Below are positions 53,241 to 64,000 of a stretch of DNA of 64,000 nt, piece after piece (the first letter of the stretch is position 1; each line of letters opens with the position of its first letter). The notes under the pieces were generated by a model. The model was not told the origin of the DNA. It worked only from the letters and a program-made list of their open reading frames with translations, and did no database searches. This DNA is from Enoplosus armatus (taxonomy: Eukaryota > Chordata > Actinopteri > Centrarchiformes > Enoplosidae): contig NC_092182.1 in assembly GCF_043641665.1 (NCBI RefSeq), forward strand, positions 18,093,241 through 18,157,240, read 5' to 3'. The position numbers and the translations under genes are program-made.

Positions 53241-55767
53241 TACACTCTCTCACTCTCTCGCTGCGGACCCTGACTTTAATCACTGCACGCACTCCAGCCG
53301 CACACTTGTGCAAGTGCTCACACTGTGTGCACACGCATAAGCAAAAGCTGTACACAGGTGGGCAACTTGCAAGCTGCTACATTTATGCACATGTGCTTGT
53401 AAACACACACATACACACACACTGGCAGCATTTTGCTTAAGCATACATGAATAATTTATAATTTCCTTTGGATCTGTAGTGAAGCAAGAAAAATGCCACA
53501 ATAATTTACATGAATGAAGTAAGTCAGCAGTACAAAGGAACCACTTTTGATTCTATTCCAGATGGTAACTGGGTTTTTGGTCATTAAAATTCAAAAATGA
53601 CTTCTTAACTTTACCGGAAAGCAGTGAAAAGATGGTACAAACTATGTTGTGATTAAATATTGGAGAATCGAGAGAAACTTTGAGTGAATAAAAGGGAGTA
53701 ACAGCCAGTACAGTAGTTTAAACATGAAGAGATGAAGCATGAATAACTATTAAATGATAAAATCCTTTTAATTAGGGAATGTATTTTTATTTGAAGGAAG
53801 AAATATTGCATGTCCTTTACCTGTCCGTCTACCACAGCTGATTATAACATAGAACAAAAATGTATATTGTTGTATTAAAAGATTTTCTCTCACAGTTTCT
53901 TGAGATTTACATCATTTATTTGCTTCAGTAAGTCTTAAAGTTTACAAACATGTAGATTTCAAACATGTTTGGAGACAATGGCAGGCTAATATTTCCACAT
54001 TTTATAAATCAAACACTGTACGAAGCCTCACATAGAATCACACATTATCTCATTAACCCTAATAACACAGAATATGCATGACATGGTGGCAGAGACCAGG
54101 GATAAAGGGTCTTAAAGATGTCAGTTTTACTAGTTAGGAATGAGCTTAATAATGTGTAGCTTTGTACATGAGCCGCAGATTGGGGTGTGCTTTATATTGC
54201 TTTTATTAATTTAGAAATGTAGTTTATTCAGACATGTTTGTGAAGATTTCGTATTTCAACAAATTGTTTGATATTTCATATTACTGCTACAACTTAAAAT
54301 AGCAACAGGTGGTAACAGCAGAATTTATTTTACTAAAATATACACTGTACATTTGTACAATAATCAGATGTTCTTTATAAGTTAGTATCACATCCAAATC
54401 ATGTCCAGCAGTCCCAGAAGTCCCAGTAAGTCTAAGAAACACTGACATACACACCACCAAGGCATTGTCTCACAGAAAAAGCCTCTCACACATCATAGCT
54501 TCTTATAATGCAATAAATATCTGGTTTACCTCTTTGAGGACGTTTATAATTTTGTCGTGCTACAAACCAGAAATGCTAAAATGCTGAATGATGAAAGAAT
54601 CATGTGAATAATTTAGAAATTATGTTTAAAATGTGTGGCTTCAAGTTGAACATCTGAAATATTAAACTACTCTTAAAATCAATCATGACATTCAAAAAGC
54701 ACCTGTTAAAGCTCACAGTATCTGACGCCTCCCAAATTAGTGGCTGCTGTCTTGTTTAACTGCATGAGATAACGTTAACATAATTGACTGATAGGATGAG
54801 CAACTTCAGAGATTTCAGTTCTGCTTAAAATATTGATATTCAAATTTAACTGAGAGACTGCCATCTCTATTCACTGTCCTGTAGTTGTCTGTCAGTAACA
54901 TTTGACTGCTAACTAGTTTCTATGGCTGTCCGAGGCAGACTGTGTGCCTGACATGAGTTGTGATCCAACTGAATCAAAATGTGATGCGTCATTTTCACGC
55001 TTAGCTGCGGTTAGATTATTGTTGTAGAGAAATACCTTTGTCTCACCACTCTCTCGTTTGGTTTTGGGCAACAAAGACACGCAGTCTGGTCTGGTCTGGT
55101 CTTTCTTTAGGCAACAATCTTTGGCAGCGGACACAGACATGGTACCGTCATCTGCATGCGGAGCACATTTGACAAACAACAGCAAAGAGCTTCATTTGGT
55201 AATTTGGCCAACTCACCAAATTAATTAGTTACAGCTGATGAATCCGATGGCGTTGGTTGCCATCTCAGCCGGCTTAAAAGGAAATGGCATTCTGTGAATG
55301 TGTAACAGATGTGTAAAAGAATATTTTGAGTTGTACAACCTCAGACGCCCCATTTTTTCAATTGCCAAGAGCTATTGTTCTCCTCCATACAATACTTGTT
55401 GGGTTTTGTTTGGTTTCATTCTGTCACTAAACAAAGTATACATACCACACTTGAAAAAAATATACACAAAACCCCATTTATTCTTACTTTCATACAATAT
55501 TTATGGTCCATTGTGTCATCTGCATTTGTTTAGCGTTTGCTAGTTGCCATCTTTCCCCCATAAAACACTGCCAGTCTGCTACAAAACACTGCCTATGTAT
55601 CATCACCTTCGCACTCAGCCTCACACCATTTCTGGCCCATCTCCCCGTCTTTGTTGTGTGTGGTTGTCTGGATGAGGCAGAGGGGGGAAGACCAGCAGTC
55701 AGACCACTGCATATGTTTCCAATTCCCCCTTGCAGACCTTCCCTCTCCTCTCTTGGCCTCCTCATGC

Positions 55768-55797
55768 CCTCCTCTCCTCTCCTCTCCTCTCCTCTCT
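55768..55797. repeat. (CTCCT)n pentanucleotide repeat
   Basis: About five to six tandem CTCCT units within a pyrimidine-rich stretch. Confidence 0.85.
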
Positions 55798-55983
55798 GTG
55801 TATTCTTCTCTCCATGTCCACCAAATTGCCCATTAGACTTTCTATTTGTCTATCTGCTGGCCTGCCTGTCTGTGGCGTGGCAGCCAGCTAAAACTATCCT
55901 CCAGTCCACGCCAATTACACCATGGGAGACCACTTCTAACATTTTATACTACATGGCTGCCAGAAGCCAACTAGGTCCTCTTC

Positions 55984-55985
<2 letters not shown>

Positions 55986-56019
<34 letters not shown>
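55986..56019. repeat. (CA)n microsatellite
   Basis: About 17 uninterrupted CA units. Confidence 0.95.
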
Positions 56020-56022
<3 letters not shown>

Positions 56023-57330
56023 TTTAGAAGAAACTATTTATTGGGATCATGCAACATACACATGCATAAGCTTCATTGCATTTTTGCAGCATTCACAAAA
56101 TTCACTCCCAATGACAGAAAAACACCCTGTCTGGTAAATAGATGCTAAATCTTTTGTTTGAGCAATAAATGTAAATGACTTTAGCTGATTTGTAGTGAGA
56201 ACTTTTACATTTGTGGACAATAAAACTCCTGTCCTGTTTTTTGGTTTATATGTTCATCATGTAGCTGAACATAGAACTGTAAAAACATAGTTCATATGGG
56301 TAAGACATTACATCTGGTTTTTACCTTCATAGAGTCTTACATATACAGTATGTTATATATATTTTCGCAATCCTTTTTTTAAATTTTTTTTTTTACATCT
56401 CTTTTAAGAGACGTTAAAAGTTGAAAGTTAAAAGTCCTCTGTTCCAAGAAAAACTGACTGATCAACCTCACACATTTCCAGTCCAAGACAGTGACCAAAA
56501 GAAGTCAAACGATGCGGTCAAATGCTTAGCTAAACATTGTTGTAGCATTCTGTAATAAAGAGAGGAAACCTACAAAACCAAAGGTCCTCTGAGAGAAAGT
56601 TATTAATATCCTGTCAGCAGTAAATTAGCTGTACGTGTACATGTCCCCGCTCCTTCTCTTTGTTTTGTCTAGCAGTGGTCCTTCCATCACCACCACTGGC
56701 TGAGTGTGTGTCCCCTGAAGCGGTGAGACTGAGACAGCAGGGTCATAAAACTGCTGACAGAACTGGTGAACAAATGGAGCCCACATATAGGACATGTGTG
56801 CATGTGCTTGGCTTTTGGAAGGATGATCTATAGTCCGTACCAGGATGTGTCTATGTTCTTTAGCTACATGTAAGAGAAACAAACCAAGGAAGCATTTATA
56901 CCAAGTCATACAGAAAAACCATGGTGGACACGAGAAATGGTCACAGGATGAAGATGTGGACAAAGAAACAAACACCAAAAGACAGAAACTGTGTCTGTCT
57001 GTGCCAATGAAAATAATTTCAGAGCAAAATGAACAAGATGAAAGAACAAAAGGTGCCAATCTATGTCTATACCTGAACCGATGCCACACACAGCGAAAGG
57101 ATCCTCTTGACAGTCATGGTGAAGTCCCACCGATGACAGGGGCGTTTGCCTGAGTAGTGAGTGTAGTACAAAGTAATTAGAGACAGTCTCCAGTAGGTCA
57201 CAGTTTAGTCTATAGTGGTGTCAAAAGAGACAGAGTGGGAGTGAGTGTACAAAGAAGAAGGTGAGAAGAAGAACGAGTGTGGAAACAGGAAGGAAGATAT
57301 AATAAAGGATCATTCAGTATTAAGATCGTT

Positions 57331-57725
57331 TACTTAAAGCTGCTCTAATTGATATTTTTCTTAAAACAATGGATCAAATGACTTTGTCTAATGTGAAGGG
57401 GGTCACTAGTAGTGACAAACCCACAGAGAATTACCACCCGACTCTACAGTTCCCCTCCGCTCTAAAGAGCTTTTAATGTCTTTAGCGCATCGTCTTGGTT
57501 TTCAGGGTCCCCAACTCTGCTCTCATCAACAATTTCCAGCAGCAAAGTTAGCGACTAGCCGACAAAGAAAGTCAAACAACTGGCAAGATAGTGACACAGA
57601 TATTTCCCACAGGGGTTAGTGGCAACCAAAAGATAGCAAAAAGGAAGTGAATAGTAATACTGTGTTTTCAGCGGATTCTGCTGCCTCCCAGTGGTTAAAA
57701 AAATCAAATAATGCAGCTTTAAGTA
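57331..57725. mobile_element. MITE-like element with perfect 13-bp terminal inverted repeats
   Basis: The ends TACTTAAAGCTGC (57331-57343) and GCAGCTTTAAGTA (57713-57725) are exact reverse complements enclosing about 370 bases without transposase. If the outer TA is a target duplication, the element belongs with Tc1/mariner-type MITEs. A second partial copy starts at about 57797. Confidence 0.75.
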
Positions 57726-57794
57726 ACAGAAGTAATACCACAATGTAAAAAAAGAAAGAAAAACTCCATCACATACAAAGTTATGTATTCAAAA

Positions 57795-57890
57795 AGTTTA
57801 CTTAAAGCTTCTCTAATCAATATGTTTATATGAACAATGGACTAACAATGGTTTATAATAGCTAACAAATGACTATGTATAATGAGAAAT
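57795..57890. repeat. Partial second copy of the 57331 element
   Basis: TTTACTTAAAGCTTCTCTAA, then CAATATGTTTATATGAACAATGGACTAAC (shown in parts), parallels the left end of the complete copy. The right half is absent. A (CATT)n tract follows at 57893-57908. Confidence 0.6.
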
Positions 57891-58085
57891 ATTCATTCAT
57901 TCATTCATTTGACTATTCATATTATTACTCATGTCTAAGCAGCATTTTAATGTTGTTTGTCAAAGTGAAGCTAATTCTAACTATTTATTATACTGTAGCT
58001 CAATGTACTGTATAACAATAAGTTAGTAAGCAAGCGTTCTTACGTATAGTACTTCAAATGTACTTATTTACTTTCTATCACTGAC
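57890..58085 (-). repeat. Degenerate fragment of the CAGTGGTGG-family element (reverse)
   Basis: AGCAGCATTTTAATGTTG and AAGTGAAGCTAATTCTAACT, then TATTATACTGTAG, match the centre of that family in reverse orientation. The ends are missing. Confidence 0.45.
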
Positions 58086-59235
58086 TGGAGGTATAAAACT
58101 GATACTTGACATTTGATGAGCATTAGAGGAAGTTAATGTTGGAATTAAACTACTAGAGAGTATAAACTTTAATAGCGACTTTGGCATTTTAAGATTGTCT
58201 GTCATAAGTAATACACAGACGTGCACAACAAACAGAGTGCAGATCAATGCAGCCTTTAGAGGTTTATTTCCCTGGAAGTGGATCAGACTACATCATGCTC
58301 TAACTGTCCAACTCGGTTAAAAATTGTGATGTATTGGAAGCCATAAGACTGAGGAAGTTTACTCTGCATGAGTGCCATCCCTCAGTGCTGGTGTAGGCTC
58401 CTGCTGAAGTCTGCATATCCTGCTCGCCGCCTTGTTAACCCAGAATACCCTAATGACTTCCCCTCTCTTGCTGCCGAGCCACACTGTGAAGTCATCCATG
58501 TTTCCATGTAGCCTAAAGTGAGGAGAGGAGAGGAGTGAGGAGGGGAGGAAAGGAAAGGACACTAGACGGGATGGAGGACAACTGGTACCACTAATGAAGT
58601 GTGCTCTGATGGGATAAATCCTCCTTAGAGTAAGCAGCATCTGAGTGGCTCTGTCCACCAATGCACATCACACATAAATTACACTCATAACCACGCATAG
58701 GACCATATCCTGCCACACTCAGCTTTAATGTTTCCCCATTTTTTCTTCTCTGAGCTTTAATATTTCTCCTGACGCCACTTAGAGTGTGGAAAAATAGTTA
58801 AATAACTGATTAGACTCATTTATTGCTGTTCCTTTGAGGGAAGCACAAAAAAGAGACAGAGAAGGCGGGAATGTAGCAACGCTGCCTTCGCAGGCCACAG
58901 AAATGTTAGTTGGGTTTTATCGCTGTTTTACATCACTGTCAGCTCGTGAACATTGTTGTTGCAAAAACCTCACATACTGCATAGATGATTCACGGTTTAG
59001 GAACTGAGAACTAAGAATAGTGGAAATTGGATATCAATATATAAGGATATTTTTACCTAGCGTGCACATTCGTTATGTGTCATCTTTATATGTTATCATT
59101 CTAAAACAACAAACAACAAATCTATTAGATTATACTCTTATACTACTTTTATTTTATTATCCTGAAGTTTGTTGGGTGGTACATATACAGTCTATATCCT
59201 TGATGCAGATGGTTGGAGCTCTCAGTACGGTAATT
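58086..59235. other. Intergenic spacer, no feature seen
   Basis: A/T-rich unique-looking sequence with a short GGAGAGGA-rich run near 58518-58558. No gene is supported. Confidence 0.4.
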
Positions 59236-59239
59236 GGTT

Positions 59240-59254
59240 GTCGCCATCTTGTGG
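59240..59254 (-). promoter_or_regulatory. CTCF-like motif, reverse orientation
   Basis: GTCGCCATCTTGTGG matches the reverse of the CTCF core (GCCMYCTRSTGG) with one mismatch. Motif match by eye only. Confidence 0.35.
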
Positions 59255-59313
59255 TTGAGTCTTTCACTTCATTCTTCTTGTATATGATTATATACATACT
59301 TGCATGAAAGCTT

Positions 59314-59316
<3 letters not shown>

Positions 59317-59374
<58 letters not shown>
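59317..59374. repeat. (CA)n microsatellite
   Basis: About 28 uninterrupted CA units. Confidence 0.95.
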
Positions 59375-59376
<2 letters not shown>

Positions 59377-59639
59377 TGCTCAAATGCATGAGGCATGTGA
59401 ACAAAAACACAAAGAAAATACACAAATGAAAATAATACATATGTGTCTGTACATAAACATGCACAGAGACAACTGTGAGCAATAGGCCTTTGATTTGTTC
59501 TTTAATAATTGTGAGTTTTGGACTGTTGGTTTTACAAAACAAAGCAGTGTGACGGTGTCACTTTGGGTTCTGGGTAACTGTGACGGCATTTCTCACTATT
59601 TTATATACATATATATTAATGTTTACAAACCAAACAATG

Positions 59640-59925
59640 AAAATAATCATTAGTTACAGTTCAAAATGAGCTCCACCTCAAACAGCTACAACAGTAAAAT
59701 CCTGCTTTTACATTAATGCATGAGTAATAATGATATAATGATATAATATATAAAAGTATCAGTCAACAGTCATAGGGACCCCCTTTCTGTATAGTGAATA
59801 CTTTTACTTCTGATACTTTAAGTACATTTTGCTGATAATACTTACATACTTTTACTTGTAACAGAGTATTTTCACAGTGTTGTATTGCTACTTTTACTTA
59901 AGTAAATTATACTTCTTTCACCTCT
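59640..59925 (+). mobile_element. 5'-truncated copy of the CAGTGGTGG-family element
   Basis: It contains GAGCTCCACCTCAAACAGCT, TTAATGCATGAGTAATAATG, TTTTGCTGATAATACTTACA and TTTTACTTAAGTAAATTATA before a decayed CTTCTTTCACCTCTG end. Confidence 0.65.
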
Positions 59926-60004
59926 GTCAATAACACTAATTATAAATCATTAACCCAAACGATAAGGCCCTATCGTACATGCATACAGGGATATGTGTTT
60001 TGCT

Positions 60005-60021
60005 GTGGCGCCCCCTCGCGG
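60005..60021 (-). promoter_or_regulatory. Strong CTCF-like motif, reverse orientation
   Basis: GTGGCGCCCCCTCGCGG contains CCNCCNCGCGG, the reverse of the classic CTCF core CCGCGNGGNGG, without mismatch. It lies about 300 bases upstream of the first exon of the right-hand gene. Confidence 0.45.
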
Positions 60022-60161
60022 TTTGACGTTGATATTTTGACATAACAGAGTGTTATCATTGGTTCAAAATGTCCTCGTCGCCTTCTTGACCAATTGCACC
60101 AGTTTAACTTCTTCTCTTGGGGCCTTTTTTTCCATGCACGCTCCTCCCCTATTTTGTCATC

Positions 60162-60187
60162 GACACACACACACACACACACACACA
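60162..60187. repeat. (CA)n microsatellite
   Basis: About 13 CA units just upstream of the right-hand gene's first exon. Confidence 0.95.
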
Positions 60188-60199
60188 AACCTCCGGTGA

Positions 60200-60653
60200 T
60201 GCCAACCACTCCACGGCTGGGCTGGACGGCGTGTCTGTCGAGGCGGTTTGATCTAAAACCAAACCGGGATATTATGGAGCAGCGGATGTGTTGACGGAGA
60301 TGCGTCGGTGCATGAAAAAGGTAATTCAATTCGCAGCTTTTCACATTTACACATCTTCTAATATCCATCCGCCGTGCAGTTAGCTGATGGCGCTAACTCT
60401 CCTATCTCTCTGTATAATAAGTGCATCGCCGCATGTATCATTTATTGTTCCCTCTCAAATAATCCGCTCATGTCTGTCGTTTCGTTTGCAGCCACTTGGT
60501 CTCCGCGGCGGGATGAACTATGATCGGCGATAAACGAGCAGAGGAACACGGAGAGAGAAATCTGAGTCACTATAATCCATCTGCACGTCGGGGGGGAAGA
60601 TGAGGACCATGATGGCTTCGATGAAAACAGCATTATTCGTATTTCTACACGGG
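60200..60653 (+). CDS. First exons of an unidentified secreted or membrane protein gene (partial)
   Basis: A G/C-rich noncoding exon ends at 60320 (donor AAAAAG|GTAATT). The second exon runs from acceptor TTTGCAG at 60491 to donor GTGAGT at 60654 (exon 60492-60653). The coding start is taken as the ATG at 60600-60602, the only frame that runs open into the donor; it encodes MRTMMASMKTALFVFLHGG with one leftover base (phase 1). The short hydrophobic run looks like a signal peptide, and a phase-1 intron right after a signal peptide is common in receptors and secreted proteins. The rest lies beyond an intron of more than 3.3 kb, off the window. I do not recognise the gene. From the 12q13-like setting a TGF-beta-type receptor (amhr2, acvr1b, acvrl1) is conceivable but unsupported. 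The 5' limit is approximate. Confidence 0.55.
60274..60603 (+). promoter_or_regulatory. Cascade of upstream ORFs in the leader of the right-hand gene
   Basis: After splicing of 60320 to 60492 the leader holds at least three uORFs. A: 60274-60294, six codons. B: 60300-60320 joined to 60492-60533, 20 codons crossing the splice. C: 60520-60603, 27 codons, whose TGA stop overlaps the main start as ATGA. Such leaders usually reduce or regulate translation of the main frame. Confidence 0.5.
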
Positions 60654-63600
60654 GGTGAGTGCAGCCGCGTCTGCCTTGTACCTGTCTGCTCTGCACACTA
60701 TGACTAAAACCGCCTCGCCATCTGTCACACAGAGATGCATTTGCATGATTGTTTCCTCATGCCGACCAATCAGACTGTTAATGTGGCAGCACCTAGTTTC
60801 ATCTTCATCATTTGGCCTGCCATCTTTTTATTTATTTATTTATTTATTTGCCTTTTTAACGTTACTTCTTACTCCTGTGGTGTTCAACCATGGGACACTT
60901 GTCAGCGTTTCACATATTCCTGTGAGTCATTTTTATTACCTGCAAACCAAATGCAGAAGTGACTGATCGCACAGTCCACCATCAAACATAAATCACACTC
61001 AGGCCATGTGATGGATGTTGAGCCAGGTGCTGGCACAGAAACAGGTGTTTTTGGCCAGAAAAAAAATGAGTTCCTGGTGGCATCCAGGGAGTCCCAAGCA
61101 GCACATCAACAGGACTGTAATAGTGTTTGCACAATCATAGTTGTTTTGTGGTACTGATAGATACAACTCTGTAGAAACACTAGTTTTACCTATTAATTTG
61201 TTAATGCCTAAGCTTTATTGTTTGACTGTGGTCTTTTTATGTTTTAGGCGCTTTTTTTTAACTCCTAAAGGTTTTGTTTCACGTCACCAAAGTAAATTCC
61301 TATCAGCTACAATTTGAAATGGCAATAAAGCATTGAGTCTTGAATATTGAAATGAAAGAGCGACAAAGATGCTGGAAAGCTCGGCTGTACTCGTGGAAGT
61401 ATTTTTGCTTTTGAAGATGTTCTTTGCAGAGAGAAAATATGGTGAGATAACCGAGTAAATCCAAGGAGTTAAGACTTTATTTTAGGGGGAAAAAAATAGG
61501 AGACTCAACCCAGACAAGCAGAAATAGATGGAGGCAATAAAGCTGACATGAAATTTTGATATTTCAAAATATAGTTTGACGTAATAGTTGAGACCGAGAG
61601 AGCACATCAGACTGACACAGTTTTTATCTCCCTGCTCACAGTATTAGTACTGTATCTAATAACCACATAGACAGGGTTCCTTTGGGCCGGGACAATCAGT
61701 CTGAGGTCCAACATGCAGCTCTTTGTTGGTTCTTTGGGGCTCCCTCCTTGTTGCACAGTATCTAATCCAGACAGTATTGAGCATTGTCACAAGCCGTGGT
61801 GTCCCCCAGCCCTATCAGTCCGAGCCCAATGTTAATTAGGACTTGATCCGCTTAAGCCTCCCACAAGTCTCCCATGTCATTATTTATGGGCGTGTTGTTA
61901 TCTGGCCGTGGTTCGGCCTGTGAGAAAGCTCCAGTTGTTTTTAGGGCTAACACACACACACACACACGGGTGGGGAGTGCCAAAACACACCCATCTAGTA
62001 TTTCTAGTTGTTCAGGTAGTTATCAGTTGTAGATGACGGTAAAAGGGCGTATTGGTTGGTGTTGATCCTTTTTGTTCAGTGTCAGTTTGTGGGTGTATGT
62101 TTGTTGACTGTTACATCAGGATGCAGTAATCTCTCGCATCTCATTTGCATTTTGAGATAATGAGTTTATTTTTCAGCTTTTGGGACCACTTGTAAATTTA
62201 AATCACTTGTTAGGCAACCAACATTAAAGATGCGCAGCCTTCTTAATGAAATAATTTTTTTACAGTTTCTTCCCACAAATATGGAGCAAGCTGTTTCGGA
62301 GATCGGCTGTCTGATGTCTGGCTGGCCGTCAGTCTTAGTCAGTCGTAGCTTGTGTGAGCTATTTGGGCTTTCTAGCCGTACTTAATCCAGTGGACTTTCA
62401 ATTATCACTTTCAATGGGATGTTGATACTGATAGAGGTATCGGCCATGATGTGACCGATCCACAATAAATACAGGTTCTCTGTCAGTGTCCTTAACAAAT
62501 AATCTGTGTTCTGACATTAAAACTTTGGTGTACCCTGAGTCGAGGTATCTGAATTAGTAACGGGAGAGAAAAAGATCGATGCGGCCCTAGTTTTTAATTT
62601 ACACAACTTCCACAGTTGCACTTGACCTTTTATTAAAATGTTCATTCTTGTTATTTCAGTAGTCTTACCTTCTCATTAAGGTAAGACTACTGAAGGTAAG
62701 GTTAAATTACCAGGAAAAAAATGATCTATATATATATGTATATAAGGTTAAAACACATTTCTAAAGAAATCAAGTCCGTAGAGCCATTCGAAAAACACAA
62801 TGACACCTCAGATTACTTTCTTACTTCCTTCTTTGAAAAGTGGAAATGATTAACTTTACAATGTGCGTGCATGTCTGTGGATGCAGACCTGATGTTGGCA
62901 AAGGAAATGGTAAAATGTTGCCCTTTTTAATTGTGGACCAGCTCATCAGCATGTGATTGGCATGAGAAGTGTCAGTGCCTGTGGCTGAAAGAGGGCTTCA
63001 CTATTCAGTATTTAGCCCAGCTTCGTCTGAGTCAGTCACTATTTCTCTGGGAATTTTGGTATGCAGCCAGACAATGAGACTCAGTGAAGTACAATGACGC
63101 TTGAACCTGGAAGCTGGCTGTTCTCATCCCCGAGGCGATCACACTGAATATTTCTGCTCTTATCCAGGACACTGAAAATCTGCCATGTTGCCGGGCTTCT
63201 GCTAAACAAGGCGACAGGATAGAGTACATTTTATTTCTCCCTTTTGGTCCGAGTCAAGTCTTTTCACTCAGTTTCAGTGTGATTTGCAGTTTGGAGATAT
63301 CAAGTTTAGCTCACTCCAAAACAGTGCACTCAATGAACTTTTGGGTTTTGATGCTTTGAGCACTGAAAAAAACACCTTCTTTAAAATATGATAATACAGC
63401 TGCACACAGTAATCCACAGACCACATCGTGAACACTTTCATGGAGAAGTGATGTGTGCCAGCAAACCACTTACTGTTCCTCTTTAAGGAAGACGTTCTTA
63501 ATAAATCATCTGTCACTGGAAATGAGATGTTGCTGTTGAGTTGGTCACATTTTACTTTGTAGAGCTGAAACGATTACTTGATAAGTGATGGACAGAAAAA

Positions 63601-64000
63601 TGAATCATTGTTTGAGCAAAAATGCCAAGCAGGACCTTGTTTTAGCTCCCCAGTTGTGAGAATCTGCTGCCTTTCTTTGTCTTATGTGTCAGTGAACTGG
63701 ATCTTTGGGGCTGATGTTCTGACAAAATAAGCAATTTGAAGACGTCGCCTTTGGCTTTAGGGTATTAAAATGAGCATTTATCACTATTTTCTGACATTTA
63801 ATAGACATATTGTGATTATTTGAGAAATGAATTGGCATTTCAATCGATAATGAAAATAATTATTTACAGCATTAGTATTTTTTGTCAATGCTGGCATTTT
63901 TGAGTGCTGCGTTCACTGTATTGCCGTGAGATACAGCCAGTATTTCAGTAGCACTTTTGAACAAACTAGCACAAAATAGTTTTATTCAGTTTTTTTGTGA
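60654..64000 (+). other. First intron of the right-hand gene
   Basis: No further exon in frame was found to the window edge. The sequence holds a (TTTA)n tract (about 60828-60850), a short (CA)n tract (61951-61966) and a perfect 17-bp inverted repeat (62655-62694). A long first intron after a signal-peptide exon is typical of receptor genes. Confidence 0.45.
62655..62694. repeat. Perfect 17-bp inverted repeat with 6-base loop
   Basis: TTCAGTAGTCTTACCTT (62655-62671) and AAGGTAAGACTACTGAA (62678-62694) are exact reverse complements separated by CTCATT. Confidence 0.9.

Larger units (their letters stand above)
53250..57330. other. Intergenic spacer
   Basis: A/T-rich, no supportable gene. It includes a (CTCCT)n tract (about 55768-55797) and a (CA)n tract (55986-56019). 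A 90-codon minus-strand open frame (54913-55185) has no recognisable domain. Confidence 0.45.

Noticed and set aside
52490..53340. Long open frames on both strands (182 and 201 codons)
   Set aside because: They fall in the pyrimidine-rich tract, and low complexity removes stop codons on both strands. The predicted proteins are simple-sequence Ser/Pro/Leu or Glu/Gly/Arg.
54913..55185. 90-codon minus-strand open frame
   Set aside because: No recognisable domain, no good splice context and a tandem GACCA run inside; a chance frame is more likely.

Overview
The window is vertebrate nuclear DNA, almost certainly from a ray-finned (teleost) fish. The genes are split into many exons with GT-AG introns, and their proteins are clear vertebrate orthologues. 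The spacers are A/T-rich and hold long (CA)n, (GT)n and (TATC)n microsatellites. They also hold teleost-type interspersed repeats: 5'-truncated L2-like LINE tails and several kinds of small inverted-repeat DNA elements. I rebuilt exons by hand from splice sites and reading-frame phase; no alignment was run.

Layout. (1) 333-6751, minus strand: sp1, a GC-box zinc-finger transcription factor, 703 residues in six coding exons, with a CCAAT-rich promoter-like block upstream (7300-7410). (2) 10805-17572, plus strand: tespa1 (IP3-receptor-binding KRAP/ITPRID family), 674 residues in eleven coding exons. (3) 19824-24803, minus strand: tarbp2, the three-dsRBD partner of Dicer, 345 residues in seven coding exons, convergent with tespa1; a LINE fragment and an inverted-repeat DNA element sit in its first intron. 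(4) 33185-36004, minus strand: sp7 (osterix), the osteoblast zinc-finger factor, 455 residues in two coding exons. (5) 36300-60000: a spacer of about 24 kb in which I find no supportable gene. It contains microsatellites, repeats, a GC-rich block, a long pyrimidine-rich tract and several CTCF-like sites. (6) From about 60200, plus strand: the first exons of an unidentified secreted or membrane protein gene with a uORF-rich leader; its first intron runs off the right edge.

The genes are not an operon. sp1 and sp7 are paralogous Sp-family regulators that share the Btd box and three C2H2 fingers. From memory of the human map, SP7 and SP1 lie next to each other, TARBP2 lies a few genes away and TESPA1 much further off. 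The order sp1-tespa1-tarbp2-sp7 would therefore be a rearranged version of the 12q13 neighbourhood. I found no wholly new system. The most interesting signals are complementary (GT)n/(CA)n tracts flanking two tespa1 exons, abutting tespa1/tarbp2 poly(A) signals, two in-frame splice donors in sp7, nested uORFs in the right-hand gene, convergent CTCF-like motifs and nested transposons.
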